Positions 9,286 through 20,800 of a DNA stretch of 64,000 nt are shown here, piece by piece; positions within the stretch are counted from its first letter, which is position 1; every line of letters starts with the position of its first letter. Source of the stretch: Synanceia verrucosa (Eukaryota > Chordata > Actinopteri > Perciformes > Synanceiidae); assembly GCA_029721515.1 (NCBI GenBank), contig CM056561.1:12848501-12912500 (forward strand). Reading direction: 5' to 3'. The notes beneath the pieces are model-generated. The model searched no databases. It worked only from the letters and a program-made list of their open reading frames with translations, and was not told the DNA's origin. A program made the position numbers and the translations under genes.

Positions 9286-11826
9286 CTATCTGACCACCAG
9301 ACATGACACGCACAGTTTGGAGGGCCCAATGCAATCGTCATGGCAGAAGGCACCACAGCCTTGGCACATGATCATGGCCTTGAGGCGGCACGAACACTTG
9401 AGCGCCACCTCCTCGGCCGTACTGTCAGTAAAGGTCTGGATGCTGAGGGTGGTCTGGCTTGAGGCCAAGCGAGGGCGCAGCTGGAGCACGCTGTCCGCCA
9501 TGCTTCGGGAGAAACCGCCGTTGTCCATCAATGATACATTGGCTGTGTAACTTACTCCTCCGACACCACTGTGCTTGGGGAGCTTCCCATACAGCTGGAA
9601 AGGAAGGGCAGAAGATGAGGGCGAGGGGGAGGAAGAGGAGGGAGAGCCAGAGGAGTAGATAGTTTTGCTGTGTTCCTTTTTAGCCATCCTGGCTAAAGTC
9701 ATCTCCATGTTTAGGAGTCCCTCCATCGCTCCTCCACTTAGGTAGCCATCCATAGAGCTCCCAGGCTCCTTTTTGGTAACACTCATGGGTTTAATAGGGG
9801 ATGATTTGGCAAGAGCCTGGCAAGGGGGCCGTGCACCGACTTCATTCTTTACAGTGGGCGCAGGAGACAGCTGCAGTTGGTGAGAGTGGGGGAGCTGAGA
9901 CTGGGGGGGTCGCCAGTTGATTTGAATAGTGGGTGCCACCTCTGTGGGACAGGGGTCTGCATGGGTAGGAGAGGGGCCATTAGACATGGTCTGGTGGGCT
10001 GGCTGGGGCCTGTCTGGAGTGACCCCCTGAGAGGGTTGAGGACCATAAGAGTCTTTTACAACTGCAGACTCTAGAGCTGTCTGGGAGCTAAGGTCTGACT
10101 TGCTTCTGGAGGACAAAGAACTGGAGGCGGATGAGGAAGGAGGCAGAGAGGTGATGACCGGGACAGCCCCAGGGGCCTGCTGAGATGGGTACTGCAATGC
10201 AGCTGGGGCTTCCATCAGACAGGAGACTGGACGACCTGCTGAAGACTTGTGGCTATGAGAGGCTGTACTTAGTTCTGGGCTAAGAGACTGGGCTGAGATC
10301 TCAGGCCTGTTGCGAGGCCCTGGGGTCCTTGCCACTGCTGATCTGGGTTGGGGTCCTGGCAATCGGCTGATCTCCAATCTATTGGCAGAGTGTGAGGGTA
10401 GAACTTTCTCCAATGGCAGACTGCCCTGCAGTAATTGAGTGACCAAAGGGTTGTTTGCCTCCACACTGGACACCGATCTCACTGAGCTGGCCAGTCTTTT
10501 GGAGGCAACTGCAGTAGTTGGGTGAGTTACAGAAGGCGTTGTACCTCCATGACACTCATCTTCAGCAGATCTATAATCATCTCCATGCTCCATTTTGATA
10601 ACAATGTTGGTGTCACTGAACCCCTGCGGGTGGGCTGTGGGGAGAGACTGGTGGTCCTGGGAATGGGGGCCACTGTGCTGAGCGTGTGGCAGGCCATTGG
10701 GGAAACAAGGCTGAATGACAGTTTGACCCTGGCGGTTTGACACATGGGCCTGGATGACTGGCTGTTGGTTCTGGGGAGGAGGGCTGCAAATGACCAGCTG
10801 GGCACTTCTCTGGATGTTCACTTGAGGGCACCAGTCCTGATCAGACTGTTGCTGCTCATCCTCCTGTATGTCATTCTCACAGTCTGAAGCTGTTTCTGTG
10901 GAGTCACTATGCATCCCTGCCTCATCTTCTTTTTCTCCATTAGGGGACACTTGCTGGGGAGAGGGTTTGTCTGTTTGTCGTCTCTCTGGGTGAGAGAATA
11001 TCTCCTGGGATTCCATGTGGAGGGATCCATGCTGGATAACACCACCCAGTCCAGTCTCCTTCCCTTGTACCTGCTCTTTAGGATGACAGGAGCTGGCCAG
11101 CGTTTGAATAACATCCACACCCTGAGCCCCAAACCTGGGAAGGCAATCTGGGATGGAGGTTGGGGCCAATGAGGGTTTTTCACAAACCTGGTCAGTCATC
11201 TCTGAGGGGGGAGTAGCAGATTGAAGCATCTCTGGCTTTGGGGAGAGTGTGTCAACTACACCATTGGTGGAACTCTGGACACTTGCTGCTGCTTCTACGT
11301 CCTCTCCAGCTTCTGTCCCCCCAGATGCCTCCTCTTGAGGAGTGCTAGGGGTCTGTGGGGGTTCCAAGGACATGGAGGTTGAGGTACTTGACAGGGAAGG
11401 TGATGGCTGGGGTGTGGGCTCTACATTGAGAAGCTGTAGTTGTGTTCCAGACGAATTAGTGCCTGAAGACGATCCCTGCTCCTCCATCCCACCACCTCCC
11501 CTTCTTCCACTTCCTCCTCCTCCTCCTCCGGGCTCGATAGGTCCTGGATGCTCTCGCGCTCGTCGTCCACTGCTGCAATCCGGTAGCCCAGCAGCAGGCC
11601 GCAGCCTGACCCCGACCGGCCCTGCCCCGTCGCCAGTGGCTGCAACAGCAGCAGCGGCCTCGCGCTGGGCCCTGGCTTGCTGGGCACGGGCTTTGATGTC
11701 CGCCAATGTGCGCGCGCCCCCCGTCCCCGACCTCCGCGAGCCCTCGCTGGGGGGCACGATTCGGGGACAGATCTGGTAAGTGGGGTGACCTTTGACCCAG
11801 GGGGGTTTGATTCTGGACAGCTGAAT
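9286..11826 (-). CDS. asxl1: asxl1 coding exon 11 (last): central linker and PHD finger
   Basis: Residues 696-1541. The acceptor (ctgtcacag/ATTCAG) puts IQLSRIKPPW in frame after PPIR. Next come YQICPRIVP and GARTLADIKARAQQARAQRE, both strongly conserved in ASXL proteins. A glycine-rich block (EPGGGGGGSGRRGGGG) then precedes a long Ser/Pro/Gln-rich disordered region. The C-terminus ends in a Cys4-His-Cys3 PHD: CSC, CQGCGAFCHDDC, then CVSC, finishing LVVR-stop. This single exon holds more than half of the protein, as in mammals. Confidence 0.96.
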   Translation of the reverse strand: MQLSRIKPPWVKGHPTYQICPRIVPPSEGSRRSGTGGARTLADIKARAQQARAQREAAAAVAATGDGAGPVGVRLRPAAGLPDCSSGRRAREHPGPIEPGGGGGGSGRRGGGGMEEQGSSSGTNSSGTQLQLLNVEPTPQPSPSLSSTSTSMSLEPPQTPSTPQEEASGGTEAGEDVEAAASVQSSTNGVVDTLSPKPEMLQSATPPSEMTDQVCEKPSLAPTSIPDCLPRFGAQGVDVIQTLASSCHPKEQVQGKETGLGGVIQHGSLHMESQEIFSHPERRQTDKPSPQQVSPNGEKEDEAGMHSDSTETASDCENDIQEDEQQQSDQDWCPQVNIQRSAQLVICSPPPQNQQPVIQAHVSNRQGQTVIQPCFPNGLPHAQHSGPHSQDHQSLPTAHPQGFSDTNIVIKMEHGDDYRSAEDECHGGTTPSVTHPTTAVASKRLASSVRSVSSVEANNPLVTQLLQGSLPLEKVLPSHSANRLEISRLPGPQPRSAVARTPGPRNRPEISAQSLSPELSTASHSHKSSAGRPVSCLMEAPAALQYPSQQAPGAVPVITSLPPSSSASSSLSSRSKSDLSSQTALESAVVKDSYGPQPSQGVTPDRPQPAHQTMSNGPSPTHADPCPTEVAPTIQINWRPPQSQLPHSHQLQLSPAPTVKNEVGARPPCQALAKSSPIKPMSVTKKEPGSSMDGYLSGGAMEGLLNMEMTLARMAKKEHSKTIYSSGSPSSSSPSPSSSALPFQLYGKLPKHSGVGGVSYTANVSLMDNGGFSRSMADSVLQLRPRLASSQTTLSIQTFTDSTAEEVALKCSCRLKAMIMCQGCGAFCHDDCIGPSKLCVSCLVVR

Positions 11827-14800
11827 CTGTGACAGAAACACAAGGACAGCGAGTCAAACCCTACTTGGTCAATAACTCACTGCAAAACAGGTAAATTATT
11901 TTTGTGCACAAAGTCTTACCCGGATAGGCGGCACCTTGGGTTCTTCGGTTGTCGGCTGCGGCTTCTCTGAACGGACACTGTCAATTGTGGTACGAAAGGA
12001 CTGACGGTCGTCAAGCCGTGGCCTCTTTTCGGGGAAGCTGGAGAAGGCCTGAGTCTCATCTGGCCTTCTCTTCTGCTCCTTGATCTGTGCACTTGGCACA
12101 GGGGTGGTAGCTGGGCTGGCTGAGGGGCTACTTTCACGGCTGCTGGTGGCGGTGCCCCCTGTGATGGAGGTGACCACCGAGGCAGTGTCATCCAGTGGAT
12201 CAGCAGCAACTGCAGCACTGGAGGATGCTGAGGAGGATGAAGAAGAGTCCAGGCCTGCAGCAAAAGCTCCCTGTCTATCAGAAGGTGAGGAAGGTGAGGA
12301 GACAGGTGACGAAGCAGATGAAGAGGATGAGGGAGAGGAGGAAGAGGAAGGTGAGGAGGTGGAAGCCAGTACAGGTGCAGCCTCCTCTGGCAGTAGGCGG
12401 GCTGTAGCTTCAGGCTCTTCGTTTGCACTGGTGGAGGCTGGACTGGGGCTGGGAGTAGGAGTCGGAGTAGGTGTAGGAGTAGGAGTAGGAGTAGGAGTGG
12501 TGGCTGGTAATGTGACTGGCTCTGGAGTGGAAGAGGGTTTTGGCTCTATGGAAGCAGTGTCAGCTGGGAGCTCTACACCACACTCAGCCTGCAGCACCAC
12601 TTCGCCTTGAACAACCGTGTTTTCAGACATGGGAGAGTCAATAGAAACTGCTGGGTCGTCAAGCTCAACGCTGGCCTCAGCTGCTTCTGCAGATGGCAGG
12701 GCTGGAGGAGCGGCCTTGCAGAGGGTCCGTCGGGCCCTCCGACGCAAGTCAGCCCGCGTACGTCTTCTCATCCTGCCGTCTCTCCTCCGCCTACCTACGC
12801 TGCGTCTCTTGGGGGTACCAGTTGCCACCACAGCCACATCACTGTCCAGCACACTAGCAGCAACTTCACTGGCTTCGCTCACGGTAAGCTTTAGGGACTC
12901 TTCTTGTGTCAGGCCAGACCTACATAAACAAAATATGTTTTAGGGCATTGTGGAAACTCTGACATTTGTCTATCACAGTGGCCTTAATAATTAATACCTA
13001 AATATTCAAATTCAACTTCAAAGTGACCAGCCTAAACATGACACAAAACTAACATGGCTGTTGTGTGAACAGTGTATTCAGACTCAAATGAAATGGGTTG
13101 GCTCTTACTTTTGCCCATGGTACTCTTCAAAAAACTTTTCCTTCCACGCCTCTACCTTCTTCTCTTTCTCCATTTCCTGCCGGAAACGCACCTGCATCTC
13201 GTGGGTGAACTCACCTAAATGTGTCAAACACATTAAGATTAAAAGAGTAGCACCACAACTGAACTTTTTTGAAGTATAAAACCAGTATACATTTTTATAT
13301 AAGCCTGACTATACTGGCCTTTACCTGTTAAAAAAAATGCAGCTGAAGTTCAGTTGCAGTAATGTTCCACGACAGTGCTATTATCAGCAGTAATCAGCAA
13401 TATAAAGACAGGACATACTCTGAATTAGGTGCCTGAATGGGCAGATTCACCAAGATCATGAATACATGTTTTTATTGTGTATTTCTACCATGTAGGCCAT
13501 TAGTCTTTTTATTAATTATTACGCAAAGAATCCTGGACCACATTGCTGCCATTTAGCATGTATTTCTCTGCAGGCAATTTCTGATTTCTTAACCTAATAA
13601 CAACCTTTAGATTGGTTCTTAGCCTGGCAGAAGTCTCAGCAAAATGCAGTAGCTTGTCCATAAATTGACCAATCACTTACCCTCTGCCAGCCTCTCTTTC
13701 CAGCTCTGGGAGGCATGAGTGAAGAACTCATTGTTGAGAGCTGAGCTACTCAGTCTGGCCATGCCATCTGGTCCAATCTGCAAGAGAAGGGACACCATGT
13801 GCAAATTGCAATAAAATAGTAATACACCTGAGGACTATTAGGTCTATGACACCCCCAAAAAAAAAAAAACAACTGGGCTAGCACACGGCACCTATATTGA
13901 ATCATTAGTTCAGTTTGCATTGTATCCAAATCTGACCTGTCTGCTGACATTTGTAGATCATGTACATTTTATACAGTTTACCTATGCTACCATTCACAAA
14001 TTGCTGGGTTGGTCAGCAAACTGTCAATCACACATTATGTGATAATGTGCTAACCAGATCGAGCAGTGTGTTCTAAAAGCCTATTTAGCTTTAAATTCAC
14101 AATTTTGTAGCCAATGAAGGTGCAGACGGCCTGTGATGATCCAATCCAGTCCACAATACATTTTGTTGTTGTTTTTTTATTTTTAATTTTGTGTGATTGT
14201 TACATTATATTTGAGTATACACCATAACTACACAGATGCTAATTGGGGATAAACTGAAAGGACAGAAACCCAACATACTTGCCGGTCCACCTCTGGCAGT
14301 AGCTGCAGCAACTGCTGCTGAGAGTGTATGGGGAAGGCTGAGAAGGTCCGCACATTAATGAGGGCTCTGATATTGGTGTTGACCAGGATCGAGCCTGGTG
14401 TTTCAAAGTCTACATCCACCCCTCCCCGACTCCTCTTCATGGGCCCTGCCACAGCAAAAAACATACATTTAACTAAACCATTCAGCATGATGCAATCTAC
14501 AGGTTCATGCAGCTAAGCACAAAAAGACAACACACACAAACTCAGAGTTACATGCTCCTGGTACATCTTTGGTATTTTCACAGGATACAGTGTCTATAGA
14601 AAGTAATCCTACCCTGTAGGTATCACATTTTTTTCTTGTTTGAAATGATAACACATAAAATCCATATTTTTTCCCCACTTTATTTACACATTTTGGTTTA
14701 CAATATTCAAATTTTTTCCCTAAAAAATTCTGAAAAACGAGAAAAGCAAATTCACATTCACCCACCATCAGTGTGTGAGTGGTTGGATGACTAGAAATGC

Positions 14801-17800
14801 ACTATGCAAGGACATTCCATTTACCATTAACCATTCAGTCAATCAGATTTGGGTCAGGGTTCTGACTATGTCCATAGTCCTTTAGCCACTGCATTGTTTT
14901 TGGCAGTGTGTTTTGGGTTGTTTTCATGCTGGAAGGTGAACCACTTGCCTGTCTTCAGCTGTCGAGCAGAGAGCTGCGCAGTTCCCTCATGAATCTGACT
15001 TTATTTGGTATCTCCGTGTGGTGTTCTGTGTTTGATTACCACCAAATATAATCCATCTAGGCTGGCCATGCAACCTTATGCCACATGGTATCAGAATATC
15101 TGTGTTTTTGGCACAGCTTAAATGAGACTCGGCTTGACACTTTTTCAGAGGAGTTCCTCAGAAAGCACCTTCCTAACCATGATGAATTCTTCGCATTACC
15201 ATTCAGGTGGAAACCACTTATCTTGTTATGTGATCTGGATGGTAGTTATACCTGGGGACGTTTATAGTGGTTATTAAGGGCACTAATCACTTTTCCAACC
15301 CTGATATTCTAGTTTTTCCAGCTATTTCCAGCTGGCATATATTTTCAGATTTTTTTTTCCAAATTGAATGTTGGAAGGCCAAATGTGTAAATAAAACTGG
15401 AAAATATGGATTTTAAGTATTTTAATTTCAGGCTGTAAGACATCAAAGCCCCTTTATTGTTTTAAAATTATACAGTGTTTTAAAATTATACAGTGTTCTA
15501 ACAGCTGTGTCTATAAATTAGGATAATGTTGAGGCAGATCAGCAATCTTGCTTTATTTCATGACGTGTTGTTAATGTCAGTGTTCTCAAGATTAAGTAGT
15601 GTTTTTACCTGTGGGAACATGCTCTCCATTCACTTTAAGAGGGGTGAGGACAACCCGAGGCATCATGACTGCTTTCTTCCTCTGTCTCCCCGACTGTTGC
15701 AACACAAATAGCAGAATGGACTTCAGGACAGACAGTTCTACATTCAGTATGTTAGACAGCACTGTACTTCTACAGAGCATGTCCAAACAAAAGAAAAACT
15801 GGTCTCAAAATTCACAAAGAAATGCATGAAACCCATATACTTCATTATAAGGACTCAGTTGCTCAAGCCAAATCAGATTATTACTCCTCCCTCATCTGTG
15901 CCAATGATGGCAACACTAACACTCTTTTCATTCCCCCACCAGTATGCCATAGACACACCCTTCTACTATTTCTCAATGACAAAATTCAGAAAATCCACCT
16001 CAGTCTTCATCCAAACTTGTCAACTCTCTCCTCCTCCCAAACCCTCTTGTATTGTCAGCTATTTTCCTCTTTCCAACTTCCAGATCCTTCCACAATCTCT
16101 GATCTCATTTGTAAAGCCAAGCCCTCCACCTGTTTGCTCGATCCCCTCTTGACAGCCCTAGTCAAATCCGTCTCTCCTCATTGTTCCCCCTCGTTACTGC
16201 CATCATCCACTCCTCACTCGCCACTGAATTGAATTTCCAATCTACCTTTTATTTCCAAAGTTCTTGAAAAAACTCTTGCCGTTCATTCGTCATTGGTTCC
16301 AAAGCGACATTATCCAGAACTGACAGCTTCTCCATCACTATCGACAGCTCATCAGTTCCTCCATCCCCTCAGGTTAAGAGACTGGGTGTCATCCTCGACT
16401 CCTCACTCTCCTTCAAATCTCACATTAATAACATCACCCGGTCTGCATATTTCCATCTCCGTAATATTAATCATCTCTGCTCCTCCCTTACCCCCCACAC
16501 CACCTCCATCCTTGTCCATAGCCTAGTCACATCTCACATTGACTACGGTAACTCTCTCCTCATCGGTCTACCTCAAAAAAAACTCTCCATAAGCTTCAAC
16601 TGGTCCAAAACTCAGCTGCCCGTATCATCTTCATCTCAACCTCAACCACCACCCCCCGTTGCAGTCTTTTTTTCTTTTTACCTGATCCGTGTACACTGTC
16701 CTTGTGTCTTGAAAGGCGCTTATAAATAAAACGCATTGTTATTATTATTATTATTATTATTCTGAATGAACACATAGCATGACATTGCTAATATCGTAAA
16801 AATGTCACAATAGGTAGGAATAGAGTTGCTCTCCAATCCTTAATTACTGATCACATAATAAATTTCCCAACTATAAACAGTCAGCGGGTTCACACATGGT
16901 GCTGACCTGTCTTGAGCGGCTCAGTCTGGTCTGGGTGTGTTGAGCATGTTGGGTCTGCTGCATGTCTGTGCGCCCCTGCTGTCCTGCTGCCCTGCTGAGG
17001 CGGGTCTGGGGCTGTGAGCTGGGAGGCTGCAGTTCTGTGGAGCAGGAGGCACTGGACGAGCTCTCATCCACCGAGGCTTCAGGTCAGAGAGAAACACATT
17101 TACAATTCCACTCAGTCACACATAAGATTATACTTTTACATGACCAGAGATGTTGATTTTCATGCAATGACAAGAATTTAAGTATTTAAAGAATTTTATG
17201 GGGGTCATATTTTCATAAGCCCAGGTACCAAAGCAAAATATAGAAAGAAACAAAACAAAACAAAATAATGTTGAGTGTTTCAGGGCTTGGCATGACAACC
17301 TCACCATGATGGAAAACCCCTGTTCGAAACGCCTATCGTATATGCACTGAAAGGTCTCTTGTGTGTGGTGTACCATTACCGTCATTGTCGCCACTGGCAG
17401 CAGCAGTGGTCTCAGTGGAGTCACAACTTTCCTGCTCAGTGGTCTCAGTAGGGCCAACTAATGCCACCACCGCACCTGCTGCAGGTGCGCTGCTGCCAGA
17501 GGCTGAGGCAGTGGTACTGCTAGTTGGCTCTGTTGGGGTCTCCAACTCTGATGTTGTCTTTGTCCACTGGAGGGCGTTCTTCTGCAGAGTGTAAAGAAAA
17601 CAGTCACACATAAGATTTGCTTCTACTTTACAATATAGGTTTACCCGGCGGGTAGTACACCATCATGTGTTTGGACAAACCTTCTCATTCAGTATTTTTT
17701 CTTAATTTTTACTACTTTCTATGTTGTATATACACACACTGAAGACATCAAATTTAAGAAGCAAGCAAGATGTATGGAATTATGTTGCAAAGAAAAAAAA

Positions 17801-20800
17801 AATCAAATAACTCTAAATATGTTTTATATTTTAGATTCCTCAAAGTAGCCACCATTTGGTTTGCAAACCTCTGGCCTTCTCTCGAAGAACTTCATGAGGT
17901 AATCGCCTGAAATGTTTTTCACTTCACGGGTACCTTGTCAGGATTAATTTGTGGAATTTCTTGCCTCTTTATGGGGTTGGGACCATCATTTGTGTTGCGC
18001 AGAAGTCAGGTTGGTACACAACTGAAAGCTGTATTTAACAACTGTTAGCATCCATATCATGGCAAGAACCAATAAGCTGAGTAAAGAGAAGCAGCAGTCC
18101 GCCATTACTTTAAAAACCGAAGGTCAGTCAGTTCGGAAAAATTGCAAAAACTATGAATATATCCCCAAGTACAGTCGCAAAAACCTAGGGATGCACTGAT
18201 CCGACAAGAAAATTTTAGATCGGGTATCGGTGACAATGGGCCTGATAAATAGGGGCAGATCAATTCAGTGTAATTCTATGCTGTGCGTTGTCAGTGACTT
18301 CATGCACTGGTGATCAAAGTTTTGTTTTTTTATTAAACTATAACACGGCAGCATGTTCGACTCTACTTAGACAAACTACCCGAAATGCATTGCCAGAGAT
18401 GTGCTGGCATGTCATGAAGCAGAACTCCATTAAAAAAAATCAAGTAAACTAACGACACAGTCGATCAAACTTTCTGATAAATTAGATTAACCATCTTTAT
18501 GAATCTTTCTGAATCCAAGCTTGACAATTAATCGGCAAACAAATAATCCACCAAAGAGCATCGTTAAAGTATTAATTTGTAATTATATATGTGTCTGTGT
18601 GTGTGTGTGTGTGTGTGTGTAGACTAGTTGCGTGATTTAAAAAAAAAAAAATTAATAAAAAACTATCGCCATTAATCTACTCTCAATGTTGGGTCTGGAA
18701 GCTGGGACTACATGTGTGCAAGCTATGAATTTCATTTTAATGGTCCAACGGGGGCGGCACGGCACGGTGGTGTAGTGGTTAGCACTGTCGCCTCACAGCA
18801 AGAAGGTACCGGGTTTGAATCCCAGCCCGGGGCCTTTCTGTGTGGAGTTTGCATGTTCTCCCCTTGCTTCCTCCCACCATCCAAAAACATGCATGGGGAT
18901 TAGGTTAATTGGCTACTTTAAATTGACCGTAGGTGTGAATGTGAGTGGTTGTCTCTATGTGCCCTGCGATGAGGTGGCAACTTGTCCTGGACTTGCCTTC
19001 CGTCAAGGGATAGGCACCAGGCCTCCCGTGACCCTATGAGGATAAGCAGTAAAAAAAAAAAATGGATGGATGGGTTCAGCACGGATGTATACCTGGCCAA
19101 ATTACGTCATGAGGAGACGAGAACAGAACGTGAAACTATTTATTAGATCAAACCTCAGCTGATATGGATGCAGTGAAGCCACGTTTGCTTCAGGGCAAAT
19201 TTGTTTTCAAGACACTTCTCAATGGAAACCTCGACAAAACCAGGGCTGTCTGCACCTTGTGCAAAGTGGAATGAGTTTACTGTAGGAGTTCTTCGAGTCT
19301 CAAGTACCACCTGAACGCAAAGCACCCCGCAGTTGATGTTAGCAAGGAAGATACTGGGCCAAGCATCGATGGAGCTCGTATTCGTCAAACAAAAATGTTC
19401 GAGTGCAACAGAGGCAAGCCCGTTAGCACATCACAATCAGCCAAGCTAACTAATCTCTTAGCTCAGTGGATTGCTGTCACCTGCCGGCCTATCAGCGTGG
19501 TTGAAGATGATGAGCTTCAGCTGCTTCTCCAGGCGACTCTTCTTACAAACTACCTGCGAGGCAAACCAACATGAGGAGAATTCCCGACTAGCACATCGTG
19601 GAGAAAGCCGCCAAAGAGGAGAAGTTGGCAGGGGTGACATATGTAACACTGACTGCAGACCACTGGACATCAGTCAATAACAAAAACTAGACTAGCTAAC
19701 ATTAACTACGTTTAATAATGTAATAACAATGTCTGCTGATTGCTAGTAGCATAGCAAAGTTTTTCTGATCTATTTTCTGTCTGTCCTAAGTGTGATTAAA
19801 ACAGAGGAGTGTCACTTTGCTGAAGTGTGTGCCACGCAGTTTCTCAACATTGCTAATCAGTGGGAAATAGCTGGAAAAATTACCACTATTGGAACTGACA
19901 ACAACAGTGTGGTGGTACACGGTGGTGTAGTGGTTAGCACTGTCGCCTCACAGGAATAAGGTACCGGTTCAAAGATTCGAATCCCGGGCCCGGGACCTTT
20001 CTGTGTAGAGTTTGCATGTTCTCCCTGTGTCTGCGTGGGTTCTCGCCGGGTACTCCAGCTTCCTCCCACCATCCAAAAACATGTATGGGGATTAGGTTAA
20101 TTGGCTAATTTAAACTGACCGTAGGTGTGAATGGTTGTCTGTCTCTATGTGACCTGCGATGAGACGGCGACTTGTCCAGGGTGTACCCCGCCTTCCGCCC
20201 TAAGACAGCTGGGATAGGCTCCAGCCCCCCCCCAGCCCCCCGAGAACTGTGATAGGATGCCACCTGTGCAACAAATCCAGTCGTTAAATTTCCTCGCTCC
20301 TAAATATTCCACAGTCAACTGTCAGCTGTATTATAAGAACGTGGAAGTGTCTGGGAACGACAGCAACTCAGTCACGAAGTGGTAGGCCACATAAACTGAC
20401 GGAGCGGGGTCAGCGGATGCTGAGGTGCATCGTGCAGAGAGATCACCTACTTTCTGTAGAAAGTCATAGTCATTGAACCTTATGGATTAGAAATGCGATG
20501 TCACTTAAGTTCATATGCGAGTCAAGGCAGGTGAGCGAATACTTTTGGCAATATAATGTGTCCTGTTCTGTGATTCTACCAGCCTTGTACCACCTTCACC
20601 AAGCGATGAAGATCTCAGATGATGATCCTACATACATCGTGCGATTCAAGACTGCCCTCACACAGGACATCAACCAGCGGAAGGAGAAAACCAACTTGGA
20701 ATGATGATTACTGATGATTATTGTCTGACCATTATATACTGTCAGACCACTAGAAATAAAATTGATAAACGAATAGGTCGTGAAAAAATGGGGAGGTTGG

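Noticed and set aside
11342..11779. 145-codon plus-strand frame opposite asxl1 exon 11
   Set aside because: Antisense shadow of the conserved asxl1 coding sequence.
12080..12610. 176-codon plus-strand frame opposite asxl1 exon 10
   Set aside because: Antisense shadow of the Ser/Pro-rich exon; asxl1 conservation and splice sites explain the sequence.
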